Assembly: GCA_019096065.1 (NCBI GenBank)
Contig: JAGUCH010000003.1
Span: forward strand, 8,928,001 to 8,992,000
Origin: Paracyclopina nana
Lineage: Eukaryota; Arthropoda; Copepoda; Cyclopoida; Cyclopettidae
Length of the DNA stretch: 64,000 bases
Reading direction: 5' to 3'
In this document: positions 56,014 to 64,000 of the stretch, one piece after another
Layout: every line of letters starts with the position of its first letter
Position numbering within the stretch: position 1 is the stretch's first letter
Position numbers and translations under genes: made by a program
The notes under the pieces: model-generated
The model's input: the letters and a program-made list of their open reading frames with translations, nothing else
Database searches by the model: none
What the model was told of the DNA's origin: nothing

Positions 56014-56179
56014 ACTTCTCCCGTGGCATCAACCATGCGGCTGCTGCTGCTTCTCTTGCACAGGTCGATTCTATTTCCTCTTCCAAAGGTGGCGGTAATT
56101 TGCGAATTCTCCGACTTTTCCTTTCAGGTGTGACCGCTTTGGAATCGTTTTTGGTCGGGGTTCGGCGTCTTTTTCTCAT
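56014..56179 (-). pseudogene. Gag start of the Pao-type element
   Basis: ATG at 56179 opens MRKRRRTPTKNDSKAVTPER and runs for about 55 codons into the CACTA-ended insert (last Gag residues PREKS). Basic N-terminus. The frame is then lost in repeat sequence. Confidence 0.6.
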
Positions 56180-56214
56180 CTACCACGGTGATAATTGTCT
56201 CGGGTTCTTGACAA

Positions 56215-56237
56215 GGAATCCCGGCATCGCGGCACCA
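56215..56237 (-). promoter_or_regulatory. Primer-binding site of the Pao-type element
   Basis: On the minus strand TGGTGCCGCGATGCCGGGAT lies three bases after the putative LTR end, the expected place for a tRNA-primer site. Confidence 0.6.
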
Positions 56238-56240
56238 TTT

Positions 56241-56449
56241 TGTTCACTGATGTAATGATAAAAGACCCAGAAATAAAGAAATGTCAAATCCAAAGCTTTT
56301 GCTCCTTGCGAAGCGTCAGCGATAAAAGTAAATGTCAAAGTCAAGGTGATAAGATACTTAGCAATAGCAAAGCTATAATCGCAGCAATGCTTGAGGTCCT
56401 GATCCTCCCCCCTCGTAGGGGAGTTGACAAGGTAAAATGGAGGCTGACA
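56241..56449 (-). repeat. Putative 5' LTR of the Pao-type element
   Basis: On the minus strand it starts TGTCAGCCTCCATTTTACC and ends ATCAGTGAACA (TG...CA). Boundaries are inferred from the adjacent primer site and the TG/CA ends; no partner LTR is present in the window to confirm them. Confidence 0.5.
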
Positions 56450-56469
56450 GCCTTCGAAAAGAACGAGGT

Positions 56470-57495
56470 CTTTACGGCTGCGTGCACTTTGCCCCTAGCC
56501 GTTTTCCCCTAGCCATTTACCCCTAGGATGTTTGCCCCTAAGATTTTTGCCCCAAAAGACTTTTGCCCCCATGACATTTTCCCTTATACACATTTGCCCT
56601 TAGACATGTTTGCCCCTTGGATTTTTGCCCCTGAAGACGCTAGCCCCTTAGATGTTTTCCCCTGGACATATTTCCTCCTTGCACTGTTGCCCCTTGGACT
56701 TCTGCCCCTAGGACTTTTGCCCCTAGGACTTTTGCTCCTTGGACTTTTGCCCCTTGGACTTTTGCCCCTTGAACTTTTGCCCCTTGAACTTTTGCCTCCA
56801 AGATGATTGCCCACAATATTTTTACTTGATATTTCCTGATGATTTGCATTTTATAATAATTTTACATAACAAAACCTTCTTTAACTGGACACCTAAACAA
56901 ACCTAACCTGATCCTATCCAAAACAATCATTTATTTCTGCTTTTTTATAAATAAAAGTTTTATTAATTTTTTAAGAAGCTGATTGGATTGAGGCAATATA
57001 TAATCTTATCCCTAAAATGACTTATTTTAGGCATTTTTATAGTCCAATTGGTGCTGAAAGTTCATTTCAAATTGGACAAATTGTCAACTCAAGTCAACAG
57101 TGCAGTGGCAACCTACCCATGAGCAAAAGAACCCAGGGCAAAATTCCCAAGGGCAAAATTTTACGGGTACTTGGGCCAAAAGGGCCAGAGGCAACATCCC
57201 TAGGGGTAAAAATCCAAGGGCAAAAATCCAAGGGGCAAAAATCCAAGGGCAAAAATCCAAGGGGCAAAAATCCATGGGGCAAATATATCCAGGGGCAAAC
57301 ATCTAAGGGGCAAGTGTCTTCAGGGGCAAAAATCCAAGGGGCAAACTTGTCTAGGGGCAAAAATCCAAAGGGCAAATGTCTTGGGGGTGATTGTCTCTAA
57401 TGAAAAAAATCTCAGGTGCAAACGTCTACAGGGGCAAACGGCCTGGGGCAAACATATCAGGGGTAAACGGCTAGGGGCAAAAGTCTTGAGACCTA
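56470..57495. mobile_element. ~1.0-kb palindromic element with 16-bp repeat arms (foldback family E)
   Basis: The left arm (about 56487-56815) is an array of CTTTTGCCCCTNGGA units; the right arm (about 57118-57495) is the inverse, TCCANGGGGCAAAA. The outer ends are GGTCT...CTTTGCCCCTAGCCG on the left and CGGCTAGGGGCAAAAGTCTTGAGACC on the right, roughly inverse. The centre (56816-57117) is AT-rich. The right end matches the end of the 1-297 array (AAAAGTCCTGAGACC). It abuts the truncated BEL fragment and lies next to the Pao LTR. ORFs in it are repeat by-products. Confidence 0.82.
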
Positions 57496-57499
57496 ATCA

Positions 57500-60412
57500 G
57501 CAAGTGTTTTATTCGGTGGTAAAACAGCGTACAATTCTTATAGCAGAGTTACCAGATTGGATTCTTTGGGTGGGGCCAACACTGCATCCACTAACGGAGT
57601 ACGTGTTCAACTTGTGTCTCTACATGGATGACATCATTTTCAGCTGTAACTCCACAGAAGAAGCTCTGGCAGTTTATAACGATGTAAAAAACTTGCATGC
57701 CAAGTCAAAAATGGTCTTTAAAAAATGGGTCAGTTCTGACAAGGACTTCATGACCAAAATATGACAATAGTGACTGGCATCCAGCGTTCGAATTGAATTC
57801 GAATAACCCGGACGTAAAAGCCCTTGGACTCAAGTGGCAGTCAAGAACAGACGAGATAACATTCAACCCACTGAAGAATGGGCTTAGTGATGACGATCTA
57901 AAAATTGTAACCTAACCTAACCATAGTTTCTATAGTAGCTCAAATATATGACTCTCATGACTTATTAGCTCCTTTCATGTTGAAGGGGAGAATCATTGCC
58001 CAAGAAGTCTGGGATCTGAATGATACACTGAAACTTGGCTGGGACAATAAACTCTATGAGGATAAGGACGAGGATGAATGAATCACTCCAATCCTGGTAG
58101 CGTTCCAACAATTTGTAAACAAGGGCCGTAGAATAAACGAAATAATACTGCTAAGGTCTATCTCTACGGTCAACTTCAAAAAGAGAGAGCTGCATGCTTT
58201 CTGCGACACTTCAAAAAAGGCCTACTGTGTCGCAGTAAATATAAGAAACATATATGAGGACATGTGTCAGCCTTGAATTAGAGCTCACCTGCTTGTAGCG
58301 AAGAAAAGGCTGATTTCGGCATCTGGAAGGACCATTCCACAAGCTGAACTAATGGGGGCTGTTTGCGCTGCTCAAATAGTACCTCAGACAGACGTAAACC
58401 TAAAAGAAGTAGATCATGTGATAGCTCCAAAAGGTATAAACTATTACCTGGACTCAAAATGTGCTCTCTGGTGGATTAAAAGAACCCAGCGTAGACTGGT
58501 CCCATTTGTAGCTACTAGAGTCTCTGTAGTACGAGAAGCCACAAAAGACAATGAATGGCACTATATCGCTACAGACAAGAATCCAAGTGACAAAGGCACT
58601 AGAGGCCTGTCCTTTGATGAATTTGTTAAAGAGTCTGAACTTTGGTTCGAGGGGCGAAATTTAGAAAGCCCAGACTACAAAATCGATTCTGGAGATGAGT
58701 TTGAAGTCATGCCGGAAGAAGACACGGAAGAAATCCAGACTTCCATAGCTAAGATTTGCTTGTTCAGCCATTTGAAGTTAAAGAACTTCTATCCGTTGAT
58801 GACATTTGACAAAATTAGAAGTTTGTTCAAGCTAGTCGCTGAATGGCCGGAAACAAGGCCTGATACTATTGCATACATATCAAAATTACATAACAAAGTG
58901 CTGTATAGCAATGATTACTTGACATTCAAGTACAATGACTTGACGAGGTTATTAAAGGTCGTCCTGATCCTGCTTAAATACAAGAAAAGTTAGGTATGAA
59001 ATGCATCGAAAAATCAGACCAGGAAAATTGAAAAAACATCTTACCAGTCTTTCAGGTGAAGCAAAAGACGGCAAAAGCTTGCGACTTCAAACAAGGGCTT
59101 TCTTTTGTATTATGAGAAGCCAAATCAGAAGTTTTTTCAGATGTGAATTCTCACCTGAAGGAAGAATTTAAAGCTTTCAATGCTCAAATTGATGTGAATG
59201 GCCTCGTACGCGGGGAATCTAGACTAGAAAGGATGCAAGCCATCTCAATCTATCAAAAAAGGCCCATAATGCTGCCAAAGAAGCATTGGCTGACCTACTT
59301 AATTGTAAAATACATTCACGATGTGAACCATGCCTCAGTCAGAGACACAATGAATGAGTTTCTAAAGTTCTTTCAAGTGAAAGGCTTGAGAGACTTGACT
59401 AAGAGAATAGTCAGACACTGCTACGAGTGCGGCCTGGTGAAAGGCAAGCCGTATCATAGTCAGCACATGGCTCCATTGCCTGACAAGCATCTGGAGCAAC
59501 TAAGACTGTTCAGGGCAGTGTCAATCGACTTTGCTGGACATATAAAAGTGAAAAGAGGTCGTCCAAATTATAAGTATTACTTACTCGTTATAGTGTGCCA
59601 ACAGACACATGATGTGCATATTGAAATGGCCGAATGCATGGCCACAGAACACATATTGACGGCTTTGCGAAGTTTTGCAAACAGATATATGGTGCCAAAG
59701 TCTGTTAGGTCTGACAATGCACCCCAGTTTTGCGCTGCAGAAAAGCTGCTTGTCCCGAACAGAGAATCAATTTCTGACAGCATGAGCATAGAGACCTGGG
59801 ACTATTCGCCAGTGTACAGTCCTCAAAACAACGGTTTGGCTGAAAAAATGGTCCATTTAGTAAAAATGAGACTGCCAGACTTGAAATCGCATGAATTTAC
59901 GTTAGATGGACTGATAACATTGCTGTCCATGATATCAGACTTGATCAACTCAAGGCCAATTAAGTATATTCAAACAGACAAAATTGAGGGTCTCCTTTGC
60001 ATCAATGACCTTTTGAAATGCAGGATCAAGTTTGACTCGAGCCAGTTGAGGCTGTTGAAGGAGAATGTGTTCACAAACCTCTACTTGAATATACGTGATG
60101 TCATTGATGATTTCTGGAGAAACTGGACGTCAAGTATAATAAACAAGTTAAAAGCTTACCCGAAGTGGACAGCATTTCGAGACGATCCAAAATGCAGGGA
60201 AATATGCATTTTAATGGAATCTAATGAGCTAGTCCCCAGAAGCTCATGGAAATGGGGTGGAATTCACGAAGTTCTTCCTGATAATGACGGCCTGGCTTGA
60301 AAATGTGTGATGCTAATTGCTAGGGACCAATCGAAAATGCCTGGCTTGAAAATAAAGCCGGCGAGAAAGGAGACATATTGAATATGTCAAATCATACCTT
60401 TAAATGTACTTT
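57500..60412 (+). pseudogene. Degenerate BEL/Pao pol (reverse transcriptase, RNase H, integrase)
   Basis: Reverse transcriptase remnant with the YMDD box (NLCLYMDDIIFSCNSTEEAL, about 57610-57670), truncated on the left by the palindromic element. It is followed through several shifts by the pre-RNase H region (near 57930-58080) and RNase H (ELHAFCDTSKKAYCVAV; LDSKCALWWI; WHYIATDKNPSDKGTRGLS). Integrase follows at 59143-60300: zinc domain HDVNH and CYECGL, core acids in SIDFAGHIK, VRSDNAPQF and YSPQNNGLAEKMV. It ends at about 60412 with IIPLNVL. Closely parallel to the integrase of the 8.6-15.0-kb element. At least four frame breaks make it inactive. No LTR was found. Confidence 0.85.
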
Positions 60413-60770
60413 AAAGTTTGAAAAGTACAAAGTTTCAGCTTTTAAAGGGCTAGAACGTGCTAGAAGCTGAAAAAGTAAACCAAGTCTCGAAGAGATGTAA
60501 CCGCGTCCAAGATTCATCAAGGACTGACGACGTCACTCGTGAATTCTTCACAAGGCAGGGAAGGATTCAAACCGTGAATCGCGCGGCAAAAAGCCATAAA
60601 CTAACAGGGTGCGAGTTGAGCAAACGTCAAATCGGCAAGAAGACCAATTTCGCAAAATAAAAGACACACGGTTAGATTGACATGTAGCAAGGCGGCCATA
60701 AATCATCTCAACACAGGGCGACCAATCTATCGCATCTAAAAAGGTCCACGCTGAGAGGATTGCAAAACTC
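60413..60770. other. Remnant 3' region of the BEL fragment
   Basis: AT-rich then mixed sequence with GACGTCACTCGTGAATTCTTC resembling the spacer after integrase in the other BEL element. No equivalent of the extra ORF is recognisable. It ends where the Ty3/gypsy LTR begins. Confidence 0.45.
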
Positions 60771-61000
60771 TGTTATGTTTTTATAACCTTCATCATGGCG
60801 CTAGCGCGTCATGTTGTAGTAAAATGTAGTAGTATAGTACGAGCCGCGCTGCCTAACCACACTTTCACCTAAGCAGGATGTGCAATTCTATTCACCTTGA
60901 CAGTACATTGTATATACAGTGCTTGGTTGAGAAATAAACTCAGTTGTGGCTTTGTACGAGAGAAGTCAGGTATCGCTATATAGACACCAAATTCACAACA
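60771..61000 (+). repeat. 5' LTR of the Ty3/gypsy element
   Basis: About 230 bp, TGTTATGTTTTTATAACC... to ...TTCACAACA, with TATATA near 60911 and AATAAA at 60933-60938 in promoter and poly(A) order. Ends are inferred from TG/CA and the adjoining primer site; the 3' LTR is outside the window. Confidence 0.7.
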
Positions 61001-61002
61001 AC

Positions 61003-61020
61003 TGGTGGCAGCCACTTACC
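61003..61020 (+). promoter_or_regulatory. Primer-binding site of the Ty3/gypsy element
   Basis: TGGTGGCAGCCACTTACC begins two bases after the LTR; TGG matches a tRNA CCA end. Confidence 0.6.
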
Positions 61021-61068
61021 TACAGCCCTGGAGGGAATGAAGAGTGAGTGATGCTGTGTTCTATTTAA

Positions 61069-62223
61069 ATGGCTGACAGTGAGGACGAATATTTTGAGGA
61101 AGAATATTACGAAGAGGCTTCATCAGAAGGCACAATTCAAGCTACTGCTCCACCACAAGACGATAACACAGAAACCTCCGCATTTTCCCAACAATTTCTG
61201 TTCAATATGGCTCAGCGTAATATCAAGGCGATTGACGTACCCGAATTTAGTGGGGACCCGGCAGTTGACAAGCTGCAAGCACGAGCATGGGCTAGGAGGA
61301 TCGACGATTTAAGAGCCCTTGCCAACGACAACATCCCAGCTGGACAGCCGCAACAGTGGACGGACGAAATGACGGCCATGTACGCTGCCATGGCACTCAA
61401 AGCTAAAGCAGCACAATGGTATAACACCCTAAAGGAAGAGGGCTTTGCTCCTAAAAAGTGGAGTGGAGTATCTGGTCTGAAGAAGGAGTTCCTGGATCAT
61501 TGGCACCATGAGGCCACTTTAGCCGAACAGTCCGCAATCGAGGACAGCCTGGTGCAGGAGGCATCAGAATCCGTGTGGGATTTCTATGACCGTGTAAAAA
61601 CTAGAGTCATGACACTAATGGAAACTTTCATCGTCCTTGGTGAGGGCGAGTACGCCACAAATGACGCTGCCGTAGAAATGTGCAAGAGGAGCGCATATGT
61701 GTTCGCATGCCGGCGAAAGTTCATTCAAGGTCTGTTACCTGCCATCAAGAAGCAGGTGATCGTGCATGACATCACGGACCTTAAGGAAATCTTCAAGGTT
61801 GCTAAGCGTGTAGAGGCCTCATTGTCAAGTGAAAAGAAAGCCACCATACCAGTCCCTGAAGTCCATGCTGTTGAGCAAGCCGACAGTGCTCAGGAGAGCA
61901 ATCCTCACGACCAGCCTCTGACACTAGGAGCACTTGTGAATCTCATCAATGGAAATGGAGTGCGAGGACAGGCGCGAGGACAAGTGCGAGGACAAGCCTG
62001 AGGACAAGTGCGGGGTCCTGCAAGTGGACAGTTCCGAGCCAATGTGGTCTGCTGGCATTGCTCCAAGAAGAATCATAGTGAGGCTGAATGCTTTTCCAGG
62101 CAAGCAGATGCTGCTAGGGGCATGTACAACCCAAGGCCTGGCAGTAAGAGAGCAACAGAGCAAGAGGCAAAGAAGGTCAATGAAGTTCGTGCCTCCTACC
62201 ATTCCAACCCTTTAAACTGGTAA
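61069..62223 (+). CDS. gag: Gag polyprotein of the Ty3/gypsy element (one in-frame TGA)
   Basis: Starts at ATG 61069 (MADSEDEYFEEEYYEEASSE), an acidic N-terminus. It is followed by a capsid region typical of gypsy Gag (VPEFSGDPAVDKLQARAWAR, AAMALKAKAAQWYNTLKEEG, then LKKEFLDHW). A GQ(A/V)RGQ repeat follows at about residue 300, interrupted by TGA at 61999-62001. The same frame then continues through a CX2CX4HX4C knuckle (CWHCSKKNHSEAEC) to TAA at 62221-62223. In the repeat GGA-CAA-GTG-CGA-GGA-CAA-GCC-TGA-GGA the stop occupies the place of a CGA, so a single C-to-T change explains it. The natural stop is directly preceded by a -1 frameshift site. Confidence 0.85.
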
Positions 62224-62272
62224 CCGACCAGGGTGGGCTCCGCACCACTGGTCGTCGCAAGGTCGTTGAGCT
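62211..62272 (+). promoter_or_regulatory. -1 ribosomal frameshift signal between Gag and Pol
   Basis: The slippery heptamer T-TTA-AAC (62211-62217) is in the correct Gag phase, one codon before the Gag TAA. After an 8-nt spacer comes a stem: GACCAGGGTG (62226-62235) pairs with CACC-A-CTGGTC (62243-62253), ten pairs with one bulged A. Loop bases GCTC (62237-62240) can pair with GAGC (62268-62271), making an H-type pseudoknot. Slipping back one base puts the ribosome in the frame of protease and reverse transcriptase, which is open through this site. Only the activity is unproven. Confidence 0.85.
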
Positions 62273-63176
62273 TTTTCACGCAATCACAAGTTTCAGCCTG
62301 CTATCCTCGAATGAGAATACCAAACGACCTTTTGTATCAATCCACAGCCTTGGAGCCACCTTTGAAATGTTGTTTGACACTGGCTCCAATATTTCCCTGT
62401 TATCGCGTATGGCATTCAGGAGAATTGCCCCCCAACTAAGACCTCAGAGAATTACAAATGCTCCGATGTTACGTGCAACATGTGCTTCCGGAAACCCTTT
62501 AAGGATCAATGGACTTTATGAAATAGACTGTATGATAGAAGGCCGACAGTTGAAGTGGCCATTTTATGTGTGCGAGGGACTTGCACTTGATGGGATCGTG
62601 GGTATTGACCTGATCCATGCTACCGGCTTGTTTTATGATCCCATATCGATGGAAATCCGCTCTGCGAATAAGATACAACTTGAGGTGAGAACTCAGAAGA
62701 AGACGTACATACCGGCCAGAAGTGTTGCTACAATCTCTGTGCAGCTAAAGAACCAGGACAATGCGCCAATAGGCCACTTTGAAGGATGTCTCCAAATAAG
62801 CGATGCCGCCCAGCTTTGCAAGGAAGATTGCCTCATCCGCTCTAATCAACAAGGAATCGCTAATATTAAGGTTACAAATGCAGGATTATTGCCTATCGAG
62901 TTAGACAAGGGTTCTTTTGTAGGGCAAATTTTCAGTGTTGATAAGATTGTCCCTGTTCATGATGTGTTCTTAAATGATAAAAATGTTTTGGGGAGGCCTT
63001 CTAGACAGGTGGAGGACAATATTCTAAAGCATGCAAATCTTGATCATCTTCCTCCTAATTTACGTCAGAGTTACTTGAAGTGTTTACTTCGTAATTCTGA
63101 CGTTATTTCCACTTCAGAATTCGACTTGGGTGATTGCACCCTGATTAAACACAAAATTGACCTACATGACCACTGA
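62211..63176 (+). CDS. pol: Pol of the Ty3/gypsy element: protease and linker, up to an in-frame TGA
   Basis: Frame -1 relative to Gag, open from the slippery site. The aspartic protease active site FDTGSNISLL lies at about 62370-62400 and the flap/C-terminal part LALDGIVGIDLIHATG at about 62580. A long linker leads to reverse transcriptase (ISTSEFDLGDCTLIKHKIDL), where TGA at 63174-63176 interrupts the frame just before the conserved PVHARQF-type start of the palm/fingers region. Confidence 0.82.
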   Translation, partial: FKLVTDQGGLRTTGRRKVVELFHAITSFSLLSSNENTKRPFVSIHSLGATFEMLFDTGSNISLLSRMAFRRIAPQLRPQRITNAPMLRATCASGNPLRINGLYEIDCMIEGRQLKWPFYVCEGLALDGIVGIDLIHATGLFYDPISMEIRSANKIQLEVRTQKKTYIPARSVATISVQLKNQDNAPIGHFEGCLQISDAAQLCKEDCLIRSNQQGIANIKVTNAGLLPIELDKGSFVGQIFSVDKIVPVHDVFLNDKNVLGRPSRQVEDNILKHANLDHLPPNLRQSYLKCLLRNSDVISTSEFDLGDCTLIKHKIDLHDH

Positions 63177-64000
63177 CCAGTTCATGCCAGACAATTCCAG
63201 ATTCCCATGTCACATCTTGATGAAATCAACAAAAGCATTGAAGAATGGCTTAAGATGGGCATTGTGGAACCCTGCGATTCTCCCTGGAACTCAAGTATTT
63301 TCTGTGTGCCGAAGAAACTGCCCGATGGGGGTACTGGTTGGAGACCAGTGGTGGATTATAGAGGCCTAAATGCAAAAACAGAGCCCTCTAGCTACAGACT
63401 CCCTCTTATTTCTGAATGTTTGGATGACATAGGATCATCAGGTACCCGTTTGTTTTCGCAGCTTGATCTTCGACACGGATTTCACCAAATGCAATTGGCA
63501 CCATCTTCAAGACCCTACACAGCTTTCACTATACCTGGAAAGGGCCAATACAGCTATATTCGGGCACCCTTTGGCTTTACAGGGATGCCACTTACCTTTC
63601 AACGAATGATGATGTGTGCTTTCCAAGGTCTGACGCCTTCCCGTGTATTGATATACCTTGATGATGTGCTTGTCAAGGGTAGTGGGCATGAAGACATGTT
63701 AGTAGGCCTTGAAGAATGTTTTGCGAGACTTCGGAAGGCCAACCTAAAGTTGAATTTACCCAAATGTAGTTTTGGAACAGAATCTTGCACTTACTTGGGT
63801 TTCACGTTGACCCCTGAGGGCTACAAGCCAAATCGAAGGAAATTGGATGCTATATCGAATGTGAAGCCACCCTCTAATGTCAAAGAAATCAGGCAATTTC
63901 TGGGTCTAACTAACTTTTTCAGAGCGTGTATTCCTCAATTCAGCAGACATTCAAAGGAATTGTCTCGTCTCACTTGTAAGGACAGTGGATGGAAGGGCGG
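63177..64000 (+). CDS. pol: Reverse transcriptase of the Ty3/gypsy element (partial, continues beyond the window)
   Basis: Same frame as the protease, open from just after the TGA to the last base of the window. It has all fingers/palm motifs in order: EEWLKMGIVEPCDSPWNSSI, GWRPVVDYRGLN, FSQLDLRHGFHQM, PFGFTGMPLTFQRMM, the catalytic YLDDVLV (63652-63672), then YLGFTLTPEG and IRQFLGLTNFFR. Thumb, RNase H and integrase would lie to the right. Confidence 0.88.

Larger units (their letters stand above)
49617..56449 (-). mobile_element. Degenerate Pao-type (BEL/Pao) LTR retrotransposon
   Basis: Read on the minus strand: 5' LTR (56449-56241), primer-binding site, Gag start at 56179, Gag interrupted by a 584-bp repeat insert (56013-55430), rest of Gag (to about 53300), Gag zinc cluster plus protease (53107-51857), reverse transcriptase (about 51840-51100), RNase H (51096-50572), and the integrase core, breaking off near 49690. 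No 3' LTR matching the 5' one was found to the left, so the 3' end is deleted. Several frameshifts and stops make the copy inactive. Confidence 0.85.
60771..64000 (+). mobile_element. Ty3/gypsy-type LTR retrotransposon, right end beyond the window
   Basis: 5' LTR 60771-61000, primer site, Gag 61069-62223 with a capsid region and CCHC knuckle, a -1 frameshift signal, then protease and reverse transcriptase running off the window edge. The pol motifs (DTGS protease; GWRPVVDYRGLN; YLDDVLV) are those of Ty3/gypsy. Two in-frame TGA codons (61999-62001 and 63174-63176) are the only damage seen; otherwise frames are intact over 2.9 kb. Confidence 0.88.

Noticed and set aside
56528-57400. Leu/Pro- and Gly/Lys-rich ORFs in the 16-bp arrays
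   Set aside because: Translation of the tandem unit on either strand; no gene evidence.

Overview
The window is a piece of a nuclear animal genome, most likely an arthropod and probably not a well-known model species. Spliced host genes with mostly short introns (about 50-70 bp, GT-AG) sit in a sea of repeats. A takeout/juvenile-hormone-binding-type gene (JHBP), BEL/Pao and Ty3/gypsy retroelements and arthropod-like core promoter motifs support arthropod. A ciliary transport gene (WDR35/IFT121) shows that the animal builds cilia somewhere, in sperm or sensory neurons.

Host genes. 1-5.6 kb (+): the last ten exons of WDR35, then 67 bp later a secreted JHBP-family gene with a GC-AG intron. 17.3 kb (+): an intron-containing tRNA-Ile(UAU). 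17.9-26.5 kb (+): a five-exon gene for a protein of about 2618 residues with a KQDSY-type repeat region followed by about 37 IQ (calmodulin-binding) motifs. 32.1-33.3 kb (-): a six-exon, 5'-incomplete PH-domain gene. 37.1-37.7 kb (-): a small unrecognised gene. 38.0-38.7 kb (-): a complete four-exon Rac GTPase.

Retroelements. 8.6-15.0 kb (+): a BEL/Pao element with identical-looking 203-bp LTRs and a 5-bp target duplication. It has lost protease, reverse transcriptase and RNase H, keeps Gag and integrase, and carries an extra unrecognised ORF with its own core-promoter-like signal before the 3' LTR. 47.8-48.5 kb (+): a Pao-type Gag zinc-finger fragment. 49.6-56.4 kb (-): a decayed Pao-type element, its gag split by a 584-bp insert. 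57.5-60.4 kb (+): a decayed relative of the first BEL element. 60.8 kb to the window end (+): a Ty3/gypsy element with 5' LTR, Gag, a textbook -1 frameshift signal (slippery heptamer plus pseudoknot), protease and reverse transcriptase, damaged by two in-frame TGA codons.

DNA repeats. The most unusual theme is a set of palindromic (foldback-like) elements whose two arms are arrays of short tandem repeats in opposite orientation. At least five unrelated families are present: a 15-bp unit at 7.0-7.9 kb; a roughly 30-bp unit with 640-660-bp arms at 27.3-29.9 kb; 17-bp and 114-bp units in a 7.4-kb element at 39.4-46.8 kb bounded by an 8-bp direct repeat; a CACTA-ended insert at 55.4-56.0 kb; and a 16-bp unit at 56.5-57.5 kb that also forms the array at 1-297. 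Smaller MITE-like elements occur at 16.05, 18.05 and 31.3 kb. All boundaries were read by eye from the sequence; no database search was possible.
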